Positions 15,289 to 23,072 of a DNA stretch of 40,734 nucleotides are shown here, piece by piece (the first letter of the stretch is position 1; each line of letters begins with the position of its first letter). The stretch spans positions 1 through 40,734 of the forward strand of contig DASYEM010000124.1 of assembly GCA_036499025.1 (NCBI GenBank), written 5' to 3'. The position numbers and the translations under genes are program-made. Source of the DNA: Parvibaculum sp036499025 (GTDB lineage Bacteria; Pseudomonadota; Alphaproteobacteria; Parvibaculales; Parvibaculaceae). The notes beneath the pieces were generated by a model. The model searched no databases. It saw only the letters and a list, made by a program, of their open reading frames with translations, and was not told the DNA's origin.

Positions 15289-15774
15289 TCAGCTTTTCGG
15301 AAGCTTTCGAATGATAGCCGCCATCTCGGTTTGGAAACGCGCTTGATGCCCCATGCCGGGAAACGGTAGGGGAAACCGCGGGACACTACTGCCCGCCTTG
15401 TCGGCTGCGGCATCTACATTGGGCTCGATAGAGAGGAGCAGGGACACAATCGCAAGCGGTCGATATTTCGCGATCCGCTCTGCGAGACAGTTTTGTGCCA
15501 TCCGACATTCTTTCTGGCGTTCCAATTTCGTTTTTTTGTTCACGGGCATCAGAACGAGATCGTCGAGATACCAGCCATAAGCTTTAAAGCTCTCTAGAAA
15601 GTCGGCGCTCTTGCCGAAAGCCAATTCTATGGCGCGTTTCATATGACACGCCATCGCACTGTTGTCGTAGTAGAAAAAAGCGCCGCTGGCAGGAGCGGAC
15701 TCGCCGACAAATAAGGTGGTGATCCGTGCGGGACGAAATCTCGCCCTCGTGGCCTCGACGGCATTCATATCCAT
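15289..15774 (-). CDS. Hypothetical protein with a uracil-DNA-glycosylase-like opening motif
   Basis: A 161-aa soluble protein. Near residue 20 it has TTLFVGESAPASGAFFYYDN, followed by S-x-x-x-x-H-M-K-R-A-I-E and Y-L-D-D-L-V-L-M-P-V-N. The F-V-G-E-S-x-P-x-x-G-x-F-F-Y block resembles the first active-site loop of proteins in the uracil-DNA glycosylase-like superfamily, but the later catalytic His motif cannot be identified with confidence. The ATG at 15774 follows GGGGGGG at 6 nt; a TTG at 15789 and an ATG at 15768 are alternatives. No operon partner is evident. The function is unknown and the superfamily link is tentative. Confidence 0.55.
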   Translation of the reverse strand: MDMNAVEATRARFRPARITTLFVGESAPASGAFFYYDNSAMACHMKRAIELAFGKSADFLESFKAYGWYLDDLVLMPVNKKTKLERQKECRMAQNCLAERIAKYRPLAIVSLLLSIEPNVDAAADKAGSSVPRFPLPFPGMGHQARFQTEMAAIIRKLPKS

Positions 15775-15819
15775 TTCGCGCCCCCCCAAATTCGGATTAC
15801 GTCAGCATCCAGATTTTTT

Positions 15820-16257
15820 CTACTTACCGCAAGGCGGGGAAGACCCGAAGGCGCTTCGCATCAAATCGATCGCGGGCTGTCCCATCAGTTCCGGGTGCCA
15901 TTCCGCGCTGCGCACCACCTTCGTCGCCAGTTGCTCATAGGATCGCGGTCCTGCGATGTCGATGCAGTCGGACGCGTAAAGCGGCACGCCCAGCGCCTCC
16001 TTCGCGCCGTGATCGTCATGCACATATTTGAGCGTCGCGAAGTAACCGGCGATGAATTGCCGGCAATAAAGCCCCCGGCGCGGCGTCGGGGTCTCGGGCG
16101 TCAGCCCGTGATCCGCCAGCGCCCGGCAGGCCTCATAGAGATCCTGACCCGTCGAAATACGCGAGGTCCCGGTGGAAAATCCCTCCGTGGGGGTCATAAT
16201 GGTTAAGGCGATGGCGGTGAAAGCCGCCGCCGCGCCGGACCTGATCGAAAGATACAT
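15820..16257 (-). CDS. Secreted Rap1a/Tai-like small protein
   Basis: A 145-aa exported protein. Residues 1-28 form a signal peptide (MYLSIRSGAAAAFTAIALTI, then ...EGFS). The mature part has G-x-D-L-Y-E-A-C-R-A-L, then Y-C-R-Q-F-I-A-G-Y-F-A-T, and later S-D-C-I-D. The pattern of a Cys after a G-x-x-L turn, then C-x-x-x-I-x-G, resembles the Rap1a/Tai immunity-type domain found in many periplasmic proteins of no known function. An AGGAG-type site precedes the ATG at 16257; a TTG start 27 nt upstream is less likely. It is divergent from the saccharopine-dehydrogenase-like gene, with 84 bp between. Confidence 0.65.
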   Translation of the reverse strand: MYLSIRSGAAAAFTAIALTIMTPTEGFSTGTSRISTGQDLYEACRALADHGLTPETPTPRRGLYCRQFIAGYFATLKYVHDDHGAKEALGVPLYASDCIDIAGPRSYEQLATKVVRSAEWHPELMGQPAIDLMRSAFGSSPPCGK

Positions 16258-16341
16258 TGCAGGGTCTCCTCCCGCCCGCGACAATGGACCATCGAAATGG
16301 GGAGCGGGAAGCCTGGCTTAAAGGCTCTCCGTGGGGAAACG

Positions 16342-17427
16342 ATGAAGACGCGATTGCTTCTCTATGGCGTCGACGACTTCGCCGGTGCGCTGATCTCGCG
16401 CCGCGCCGCCGCGACCCGCTTTGTCCATATCGCGGCCGGTCACGACATAGCCGGGGTCGCCATCCATGCCAATGCCGTCTCGAAGGCTCATCCGGGGCTT
16501 GTCGAACCGCGCATCTTCGGATTGGGGGATAAGGCGCGCTTCGCGTCCCAACTCGACGACGTGGCCGTCCTCGTCAATTGTTCTCCCCGCTTTTCTCAAA
16601 CGGCCCCGGCTCTGGTCGACGCCTGCCTCGCCACGCGCACGCATTACCTCGATCTCTGCTCGAAAGGCCGCGATCTCTCACAGGTTCTGGCGCGCGATTC
16701 CGAGGCTCGGCGCGCCGGGATCGTTCTTGTCCCCGGAGCCAATTTTGACGTTGCCGCCGCCGACGCCATGTCGGCCCGCCTCGCGGCCATGCTCCCCGCA
16801 GCGCGGCATCTGACCATCGCCGTCAACCGGAGTGCCTATACGTGCGCCGAGGCAGATGATCTCGTCGAAGCATGCCGCGCGCCGGGAGCGGCGGAACGAT
16901 CCGTACACGTTGATTTCGGAAATGGCGAGGAAGTAGCCCACCTCGCCCCATGGCGCTGCGAAAGCCTCGCCGCCGGACGTCGCGGTCCATATGCGACAGT
17001 CGATGCGTTTGAAGTTCTTCCCCCGGCCCTCGCGCGCGCGATAACGCATGCGGGCCTGCGCCGCTGGATGTTTCGTCGCGGCATGCGCCTCGCATCGCTG
17101 AAGCGAAAGATCGCGGGTCGCGGCGAAGGCCCGACGAAACGCCAGCTCGCCAGATCGCGCTCCATCGTCTGGGGCGAAGCGCGCGGTCCCGACGGCAGTA
17201 TCTGCCGCGCCCGCCTCGAAGCGCCCGCCGCGCTTCTCTACACAGCTGATGCCGCGCTTCTCCTCGCTCGCGTTCTGCTCGATGGAAAGATGGAACCCGG
17301 ATTCCACTGGCCGTCCGAAGTCGGCGGTGCGGCGCTCGTCGAGGCGATCGACGGCGTCACCTGGCGCGAAATCGCCGACCCCTCCGAAACCGGCGCGCCG
17401 GATATTGGTTTGCCTCTTGCAGTCTAG
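16342..17427 (+). CDS. Saccharopine dehydrogenase-like NAD(P)-binding protein
   Basis: A 361-aa enzyme. The Rossmann opening is LLLYGVDDFAGALISRRAA (residues 5-23), where the usual Gly-x-Gly-x-x-Gly is partly replaced by G-V-D-D-F-A-G. Next come V-L-V-N-C-S-P-R-F near residue 76 and H-Y-L-D-L-C-S-K-G at about 107. These match the trans-acting enoyl reductase / saccharopine dehydrogenase-like family, where Y-x-D-x-x-G is typical. The C-terminal half (YTADAALLLARVLLDGKMEPG) is also family-like. The substrate is unknown. The ATG at 16342 follows a GGGGAAAC site; the frame opens earlier at 16297 without a good ribosome site. It is monocistronic. Confidence 0.75.
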   Translation: MKTRLLLYGVDDFAGALISRRAAATRFVHIAAGHDIAGVAIHANAVSKAHPGLVEPRIFGLGDKARFASQLDDVAVLVNCSPRFSQTAPALVDACLATRTHYLDLCSKGRDLSQVLARDSEARRAGIVLVPGANFDVAAADAMSARLAAMLPAARHLTIAVNRSAYTCAEADDLVEACRAPGAAERSVHVDFGNGEEVAHLAPWRCESLAAGRRGPYATVDAFEVLPPALARAITHAGLRRWMFRRGMRLASLKRKIAGRGEGPTKRQLARSRSIVWGEARGPDGSICRARLEAPAALLYTADAALLLARVLLDGKMEPGFHWPSEVGGAALVEAIDGVTWREIADPSETGAPDIGLPLAV

Positions 17428-17439
17428 GAAAACGTCCGT

Positions 17440-17715
17440 CTACTGAGCAGGTTTGTCGAGGCCGAGCCAGCGATCCTTGAGCTTCATTACGCACTCGCCC
17501 TGCGAATACTGGCTCACCATCATCCGTCCGAGGGTTTCCGCCGCTTCGGGAGTTTTCCCCGGTTTTGCTCCGACCGCATTGGCGAGATTCTGATAGCCCT
17601 CGTCGGCAATACTCTTGGCTAGCATCCGGCAAGGGTCGACAGTGCCATAACAGGCGACTGGCACGACAACAACGGCAACAATTCCGACAACAATCAACCA
17701 GACGACAACACGCAT
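17440..17715 (-). CDS. Small membrane-anchored or exported hypothetical protein
   Basis: A 91-aa protein. Residues 3-21 (VVVWLIVVGIVAVVVVPVA) are a hydrophobic anchor or signal. It is followed by a Cys (C22), then a hydrophilic domain with V-D-P-C-R-M-L-A-K-S, Q-Y-S-Q-G-E-C-V-M-K and R-W-L-G-L-D. The spaced cysteines could form a disulfide in the periplasm. The start codon is 3 nt from the stop of the lipoprotein gene upstream, so the two are co-transcribed. No family was recognised. Confidence 0.65.
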   Translation of the reverse strand: MRVVVWLIVVGIVAVVVVPVACYGTVDPCRMLAKSIADEGYQNLANAVGAKPGKTPEAAETLGRMMVSQYSQGECVMKLKDRWLGLDKPAQ

Positions 17716-17718
17716 GTT

Positions 17719-18048
17719 TTAGTACCCGCTCGGCCCGTTGCGGCGCCCATAGGCGTCGTCAGGCATGTTGCTTGACTGGTTTCCCGCCGTGACCTTGCAA
17801 GCGTTGAAGCCCTTCTTCCAGCCCGCCCGATAGGCTTTGCTGTTCGCCCAGCCTTCGGGATCGCGTCGCAATGTCTCGGGCTTGCCCGGCATATAGGCCG
17901 TGCCGGACCCGCAGCCGTCGGTGTAGCCGGTGCCGTAAAGCGGGTCTTCGGCATATTTGCTGTCGCCGAACATCGAGCAACCGGCAAGCGCCAGCACCAG
18001 GCCGGCGGCCACGATAAAACCGGCAAATCTGTTGAGACGTCTCGCCAT
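17719..18048 (-). CDS. Small outer-membrane-type lipoprotein
   Basis: A 109-aa protein with a lipobox: LALAGC ends at Cys24, preceded by a hydrophobic stretch and a basic N-terminus (MARRLNR). The residue after Cys is Ser, so sorting to the outer membrane is likely. The mature part is rich in Gly and Tyr (DPLYGTGYTDGCGSGTAYM) and ends AYRAGWKKGFNACK. The Y-x-x-G-W-x-x-G pattern recurs in many small lipoproteins of unknown role. AGGAG lies 8 nt before the ATG. It is the first gene of a two-gene operon with the 91-aa membrane protein. Confidence 0.75.
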   Translation of the reverse strand: MARRLNRFAGFIVAAGLVLALAGCSMFGDSKYAEDPLYGTGYTDGCGSGTAYMPGKPETLRRDPEGWANSKAYRAGWKKGFNACKVTAGNQSSNMPDDAYGRRNGPSGY

Positions 18049-18183
18049 TTCGGCAACTCCTGGGGTAACTCTGAAGGCGCGCGAGCATACGAAGCGGACC
18101 GGCCCCGCGCCACTATAGTTTACGAGGTTTTAACGCACGCGGTGTTCAGATGCGCGCCAACGCATTTGCAACCCGGATGCCCC

Positions 18184-19290
18184 ATGGCAGCAAGCGGAAA
18201 TCAGGCGGTATCGGCAGCGGCCTACGAGGTTTCGTCCTCGTCGGGCGAGCGCGATGTTTTGCTGCGCCGTCTTGCCGATCTCGCCGTCATTCCGCCGGGT
18301 CGCATGACGTCGCAGGAGCGCGATCTTATCGATACGGTGATGGCCTCTGCCGTCTCGCGTCTTGATGAGTGGAGCCGACGCCGTCTTGCCGAACGCATCG
18401 CGCAACTTCCCGAGGGCCCCGCCGAACTGACGCTGGCTCTGGCGCGCGATACGATTGAGGTGGCGGAACCCGTCTTGCGCAACAGCCTTGGCTTGAAGGC
18501 CAGCGATCTCATCCAGATCATTCGCGATGCGGGCGCTGCGCATCAACTCGCCATTTCCGAGCGTAAATCGCTCCCCGGCGCGGTCGTCGATGCATTGATC
18601 GACTATGGCAGCTCTGAATCCGTGTGCGGGATGCTCGCCAATCCCGCCGCCGAAATTGCGCCGCGCTCAATCGAAACGCTTGTCCGCCGCAGCGCCAGCG
18701 AACCGGCTTTCCAGCCACTGGTGATGGCGCGGCCCGAACTGACGATACGCCTCGCGCAACTGATGTTCTGGTGGGTATCGCCGGAAGCCCGCAAGGAAAT
18801 TCTCGCGCGCTACACGATTGAACGCCGCGTGCTGCACATGGCGCTCAACGACGTGCTGGAAGCCGTTGCGCCCGACGGCGCCGACGATGCTTTGCAGGCG
18901 ACGCTATCGCTCATTCGGCCGCCGACCGCGATGCCGAAGGCGCATCTCGCGCGTCTCGCGGATCTCGCAAACATGCAGTTGAGAGATGAGTTCACGGCGG
19001 AATTCGCACTCGCGGGCCGCATTCGTCCCGAAACGGCATTCCGCATCATCGGCGATCTCGGCGGCGAACCTCTGGCCATCTATGCCAAGGCGACGGGTCT
19101 GACGCGCAAGGAATTCTCCGATCTCGCCGTCACCATCGCGCTGTCGCGCGGCGTCGATCAGCCGGCGAGGGCAGTCGTTGAACGACTGACCGCGATCTTC
19201 GACGCGATCTCGACGGACCGCGCCGATTTGGTTCTGCACTGCTGGGATTCGGCAATCTCTGCCGAGGCAGAAATTCCTTTGGACTTCTGA
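18184..19290 (+). CDS. DUF2336 family protein
   Basis: A 368-aa, alpha-helical, soluble protein with no signal peptide. It matches DUF2336 proteins of alphaproteobacteria: an N-terminal L-L-R-R-L-A-D-L segment, D-x-V-M, L-A-x-x-I-A-Q-L-P-E-G-P, D-T-I-E-V-A-E-P-V-L-R-N-S, and HEAT-like helix pairs through A-Q-L-M-F-W-W-V-S. The family's function is not established. Members are often encoded near signalling or cell-cycle genes. An upstream GTG start at 18142 in frame is possible, but the ATG at 18184 has the closer (weak) GGA site. The gene converges on an XRE regulator 2 nt away. Confidence 0.75.
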   Translation: MAASGNQAVSAAAYEVSSSSGERDVLLRRLADLAVIPPGRMTSQERDLIDTVMASAVSRLDEWSRRRLAERIAQLPEGPAELTLALARDTIEVAEPVLRNSLGLKASDLIQIIRDAGAAHQLAISERKSLPGAVVDALIDYGSSESVCGMLANPAAEIAPRSIETLVRRSASEPAFQPLVMARPELTIRLAQLMFWWVSPEARKEILARYTIERRVLHMALNDVLEAVAPDGADDALQATLSLIRPPTAMPKAHLARLADLANMQLRDEFTAEFALAGRIRPETAFRIIGDLGGEPLAIYAKATGLTRKEFSDLAVTIALSRGVDQPARAVVERLTAIFDAISTDRADLVLHCWDSAISAEAEIPLDF

Positions 19291-19292
19291 AT

Positions 19293-20123
19293 TTATTCCG
19301 CTGCGGTCGCGGATGGCGCAGCGGTCTCCACATCGGGCATGGCCCGCGTGGCGAGTTCCGCCGAAGGCATGAAGCCCGGCTGAGTGACGATACCTTCAAG
19401 CTCGCTCTGCGCCCGCGCCGCCGTCGCGATAATATCGCTCTCGGCTTTATCGATCAGATCGAGAACGGCCCTCACACCCGTCAGAACATCCTCGAGCCAC
19501 GGTTCCGCGCTGCCGCCATTGGCTTTAAGCGTGACGGCGTCCGCCGCCAGCGTCGTCACCGCGCGTCGCACCGCCGCCGTGTTGAAATCGACGGGCCCGG
19601 TCACGAGATTGACCAGCATACGCACCTGCGCGCGAACGCCTTCGACAAGCGCGCTGCGTTCGCGGGCCTTGCGGCTATCGTCATCGGCGGGCGGCGCCAG
19701 ATCGTCAAGCGACACGCTGAGCACTCGCGCGATCGCTGCCATGGTACGAAAAGTGCCATCCTTCTTGCCGGTTTCGATTTCCGAAAGATAGGCAGGGCTG
19801 ATCCCCGCCGCGCGCGCCAGCGCAACGGCTTTGAGCCCACGACTCTCGCGCCAAACGCGCACCGGGTTTTCGCCATCGGCAATGCGATGCGCCACCGTCG
19901 CCGGAACGCCGTCCTTGCCGCCGAGACGATCGACGAGCCTGTCGCCCAGTTTATCGCCAAGCGCAGCGCGCACATGCACCATCTCGCGCGCGGCGTCGAC
20001 TGTCTGCATCAGCAGCGCATATTCTTCCGCCGGGACAATGACGAACGCCGTCTTGCCGTCCGCGCCTGCTATGCGCTGATGGTCTTTATCGGCATTGAGT
20101 TTCGAGCTGGAAGACTCGCTCAC
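19293..20123 (-). CDS. XRE-family regulator with Phd-like N-terminus
   Basis: A 276-aa protein. Residues 20-45 (AGADGKTAFVIVPAEEYALL) look like the first strand and helix of a prevent-host-death type antitoxin. Residues 88-143 are an XRE helix-turn-helix (ESRGLKAVALARAAGISPAYLSEIETGKKDGTFRTMAAIARVLSVSLDDLAPP). The C-terminal 130 residues are helical and Ala-rich with no known domain. The start is GTG at 20123, chosen because GGAGG lies 9 nt upstream; the frame remains open further upstream over the divergent hydrolase promoter without a site. No toxin gene adjoins it on its own strand, so a complete toxin-antitoxin pair is not seen. Confidence 0.78.
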   Translation of the reverse strand: MSESSSSKLNADKDHQRIAGADGKTAFVIVPAEEYALLMQTVDAAREMVHVRAALGDKLGDRLVDRLGGKDGVPATVAHRIADGENPVRVWRESRGLKAVALARAAGISPAYLSEIETGKKDGTFRTMAAIARVLSVSLDDLAPPADDDSRKARERSALVEGVRAQVRMLVNLVTGPVDFNTAAVRRAVTTLAADAVTLKANGGSAEPWLEDVLTGVRAVLDLIDKAESDIIATAARAQSELEGIVTQPGFMPSAELATRAMPDVETAAPSATAAE

Positions 20124-20219
20124 GAGACATGGCCTCCGGTCGTCATGGCGTCGCTTGCATCCTTTCGGGACCGAGGCATGATGGTCCCCTGTCGAAGATC
20201 GAAGCATAGGGGAGGGCGA

Positions 20220-21152
20220 ATGTCCATGGATCGTCAGCGGCCCAAGAAAAATGTCGACGAGGTTGTAGCGCTTGTTCGCGAGCGCGGAAAGCGCGGTGAA
20301 TTGCCGCTCGCCGAACGGCGCGTGGTGATGGACAAAAACACCGAAGTCTTCCCGGTGCCTACAGGCGTCCGCATCGAACCCGTCGATCTCGGCGCGTTGA
20401 AAGCGGAGTGGATGATTCCCGACGCCCTCTCGCCCGCTTCGTCGCCGGTGCTGCTTTATTTTCACGGCGGCGGCTATGTCATCGGCTCGCCGCTTTCGCA
20501 CCGGCATGTCACGGGCCAGCTCGCGCTGGTGTCGAGAGCCTGCGTGCTCAGCGTCGATTATGCATTGGCGCCGGAACGACCGTTTCCCGCGGCCGTCACC
20601 GATGGCGTCAAAGCCTATCGCTGGCTTCTCGATCACGGCCATGCCGCCCATACAATTGCTATTGGCGGCGATTCAGCGGGCGGTGGCCTCACGGCGGCGA
20701 CGCTGATCGCGGCGCGCGATCAGGGGTTGCCGATGCCTGCGGGCGCTATCCTCATCAGCCCCTGGACGGACCTGACTTGCAATACGGAAACCTATGTCAG
20801 CCGTCCCGCCGTCGATCCGATGATTACGCCGGACGGCATCAGGGCCATGGCGAGCGTCTATCTCGCGGGTGCCGATCCGCGCGATCCACTGGCCTCTCCG
20901 AATTTCGCCGATCTCAAAGGACTGCCACCGTTGCTTATCCATGTCGGCAACGATGAAGTGCTGCTCGACGACGCGCGCGTTCTGGCAAAGCGCGCTCGCG
21001 ACGCGGGCGTCGATGTACGGCTCGAAGTTTGGGATCGCATGTTCCACGTCTGGCATGCATTTTACCAGATGCTTGCGGAGGGAGAGCAGGCTCTCGATGC
21101 CCTTGGCGCATTTCTGCGCGAGCGTTTCGAACAGGCCCACGCCAAAGCCTGA
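20220..21152 (+). CDS. Alpha/beta hydrolase, hormone-sensitive-lipase family esterase
   Basis: A 310-aa esterase. The oxyanion motif HGGG is at 82-85 (LLYFHGGGYVIGSP). The nucleophile motif GDSAGGG has Ser152 and lies about 70 residues later. The acid is in HVGNDEVLLDDA (the Asp after Asn-Glu-Val positions) and the base is His in DRMFHVWHAF. V-D-Y-A-L-A-P-E-R-P-F-P-A-A is the conserved HSL-family block. It hydrolyses carboxyl esters with small to medium acyl groups; the natural substrate is unknown. GGGGAGGG precedes the ATG at 20220; a second ATG is two codons in. It ends 2 nt from the convergent Rieske oxygenase gene. Confidence 0.88.
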   Translation: MSMDRQRPKKNVDEVVALVRERGKRGELPLAERRVVMDKNTEVFPVPTGVRIEPVDLGALKAEWMIPDALSPASSPVLLYFHGGGYVIGSPLSHRHVTGQLALVSRACVLSVDYALAPERPFPAAVTDGVKAYRWLLDHGHAAHTIAIGGDSAGGGLTAATLIAARDQGLPMPAGAILISPWTDLTCNTETYVSRPAVDPMITPDGIRAMASVYLAGADPRDPLASPNFADLKGLPPLLIHVGNDEVLLDDARVLAKRARDAGVDVRLEVWDRMFHVWHAFYQMLAEGEQALDALGAFLRERFEQAHAKA

Positions 21153-21154
21153 TC

Positions 21155-22210
21155 TCAGCTGCGCCAGCGAAGCGTTGCGGGCTTGACCGGATTTTCAAAC
21201 GGACGGCCTTGCTCCAGCGCTTCGTCCCATTCGGTTTTGAGGCGATGATACCATTTCGCCTGGGCATCGGCATCGTTGATGAGCATGAGGCGCGGGTCGA
21301 AGCGCAATCCTCGCTGCTGCAGATCGATCATGTCGCGGTCCTGGCCGAGGAAGCTGCGCATGAAACGGCGTGCCACTGGCTTGAACACCGACAGAAACGG
21401 CATGGTCCAATAGAAGGACTGTGTGATCTCGGTTGTCTTCTCGTCGATGGGCGTGACGCTGGTCAGGCCGACAAGGCGATGCCGTCCGGCCTTTATGCGC
21501 TCGATGCGGATGCCGGGAAGGCGAAAAGCGATCTCCGTCGTCGGCGCACCGCCCAGAATTTTATAGGCGAGTGAATTGCTCGATGGCGTGTGCTCGACCA
21601 TTGCAAAGCCGAGCTCGCTCGGCGCGAAGGCTTTGGCTTTCTCGTGAATGGATTTTCTCGACCGCCACCACCATGACCGGTGAACGAAAGGTCCATGCGC
21701 CGGATCCATGAGCCCGATCACGGCATGATCGACATGACAAGAGAACGTCATCGTCTCGCGAATGTTCGGCGCTCTGTCGTCGAAATCGGGCATCGTCGGC
21801 GGCTCGTGTGTCGGCGCAAGGTCGGCGCGTTTTTCTTCCGCCATATAGACCCAGATATTGCCTTGCAGCTCGCGTACCGGATACCGGCGTACGCGGATGC
21901 GCGACACCTCGATATCCTGACCTGGCACAAGCGACGGAATTTCCGCACACCGTCCATCGGCGCGGAATTTCCAGCCGTGATAGGGGCATTCCAGAACGGT
22001 CTCACCGCAACCGCTGCTGCGCGCGCCGAGCAATTGCCCGGCGGAAAGCGGCACGCCGCGATGGGGGCAAACGTCGCGCAGGGCAAAGACTTCACCGCTC
22101 TCCGTCCGACCAATGACCAGCGGCTCGCCCAGCAGCAGCTTATGGCTCATCGCGCCGCGCTTGATCGTCTCGCTCGGCAACGCGAAATACCAGATATCTC
22201 TCAAATACAT
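21155..22210 (-). CDS. Rieske [2Fe-2S] ring-hydroxylating-type oxygenase, large subunit
   Basis: A 351-aa Rieske oxygenase. The Rieske cluster ligands are Cys48-x-His50 (VCPHRG) and Cys75-x2-His78 (CPYHGW). The catalytic domain starts near residue 155. A mononuclear iron site is suggested by DPAHGPFVHRSW (Asp169, His172, His177), the typical D-x2-H-x4-H. The oxidation target (aromatic, steroid, demethylation) cannot be deduced. The start is the ATG at 22210 (MYLRDIWYFALPSE); the open frame extends to 22348 but family proteins begin near this point. No ferredoxin or reductase gene adjoins, so its electron donor is encoded elsewhere. Confidence 0.87.
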   Translation of the reverse strand: MYLRDIWYFALPSETIKRGAMSHKLLLGEPLVIGRTESGEVFALRDVCPHRGVPLSAGQLLGARSSGCGETVLECPYHGWKFRADGRCAEIPSLVPGQDIEVSRIRVRRYPVRELQGNIWVYMAEEKRADLAPTHEPPTMPDFDDRAPNIRETMTFSCHVDHAVIGLMDPAHGPFVHRSWWWRSRKSIHEKAKAFAPSELGFAMVEHTPSSNSLAYKILGGAPTTEIAFRLPGIRIERIKAGRHRLVGLTSVTPIDEKTTEITQSFYWTMPFLSVFKPVARRFMRSFLGQDRDMIDLQQRGLRFDPRLMLINDADAQAKWYHRLKTEWDEALEQGRPFENPVKPATLRWRS

Positions 22211-22471
22211 TGCTTCACGATCCGGTGGCGTTCTTCTTGACTGTACCACGAGCGGGCCCGGCTCACCCGAACCCGGCTGAGGCCTCGCCCGAGTATATAA
22301 CCGCTCTTTATGTGAATGGGCGAACAAAGCAATGCGAATGGTGCCCAAATGATATTGTCCATGTCGGTTGAATTTTCACCATTTTTATCTGAATTCAGTG
22401 CGGTTTCATTTCATTTTTTCTGATGATTATTTTATTAGTTCGGAATGGTCCGCAATCGAGGCCTCTGACTA
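22211..22471. other. A/T-rich gene-free region upstream of mucR
   Basis: No open frame with coding character was found. From about 22336 to 22445 the base composition falls sharply below that of the surroundings, with runs such as ATTTTCACCATTTTTATCTG and TTTCATTTCATTTTTTCTGA. MucR/Ros proteins are known to bind A/T-rich promoter regions containing T-A steps, including their own, so this is a plausible autoregulatory region. It also holds the promoter of the Rieske gene on the other strand. Confidence 0.5.
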
Positions 22472-22500
22472 TTGATGCTTGACGCCCCAATTGATATAAG
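22472..22500 (+). promoter_or_regulatory. Candidate sigma-70 promoter of mucR
   Basis: TTGATG (22472-22477) and TATAAG (22495-22500) separated by exactly 17 nt, 96 nt upstream of the mucR start. A second A/T box TATAAT at 22521 has no good -35 partner. Read from the sequence only. Confidence 0.5.
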
Positions 22501-22595
22501 AACGCCGACTTCCATTTCAGTATAATGAATGCATTGGAAGCATCACCTGTTCGGTCCAGAGAGTAAAACCGCGGTGGATGGCCGGAAGGGACGAG

Positions 22596-23015
22596 ATGAG
22601 CGATCGGGCTGAGTTAATCGATTTGACCGCGGAGATCGTGTCGGCTTACGTCGGCCACAATAGCGTCGCGCCTGTCGACCTGCCTGCGCTCATCCATCGG
22701 ATTTTCGAGGCACTCACGCAAGTTGCGGACGGATCGACCAAGACATCGGCTGAAAAGGCCGAGCCGGCCATTTCCATCCGTAAGTCGATCACCCCGGATT
22801 TTCTTATCTGTCTCGAGGATGGAAAGAAGTTCAAGTCGTTGAAGCGGCATCTGCGCACGCATTACAATCTTGGTCCGGATGAATATCGTGAAAAGTGGGG
22901 CCTGCCGCGGGACTACCCCATGGTTGCTCCGAATTACGCGCAAGCCCGTTCAAAGCTCGCCAAGAAAATGGGCCTTGGGCAGAACGGCCGCAGTCGCCGG
23001 CGGGGCGCGAAATAG
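22596..23015 (+). CDS. mucR: MucR/Ros-family zinc-finger transcriptional regulator
   Basis: A 139-aa protein of the prokaryotic Ros/MucR zinc-finger family. The zinc-binding residues are Cys72, Asp75, His85 and His89 (CLEDGKKFKSLKRHLRTHY), the C-D-H-H variant known in MucR proteins where Asp replaces the second Cys. After the finger, NLGPDEYREKWGLPRDYPMVAPNYAQAR is the conserved C-terminal DNA-binding block. N-terminal residues 5-45 probably mediate oligomerisation. MucR represses exopolysaccharide, motility, cell-cycle and virulence genes in Hyphomicrobiales by binding A/T-rich DNA. The start at 22596 follows GGAAGGGACGAG; an ATG 18 nt upstream is less likely. Confidence 0.93.
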   Translation: MSDRAELIDLTAEIVSAYVGHNSVAPVDLPALIHRIFEALTQVADGSTKTSAEKAEPAISIRKSITPDFLICLEDGKKFKSLKRHLRTHYNLGPDEYREKWGLPRDYPMVAPNYAQARSKLAKKMGLGQNGRSRRRGAK

Positions 23016-23072
23016 CCCGCGCCGTGGGGCCGTGCTTGCAAAGCTGATCGCGCCGACTCATCATCGCAGGAC

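Noticed and set aside
19293..20123. A type II toxin-antitoxin module based on the Phd-like start
   Set aside because: No toxin-sized gene adjoins on the same strand. The neighbours are a DUF2336 gene and an esterase gene.
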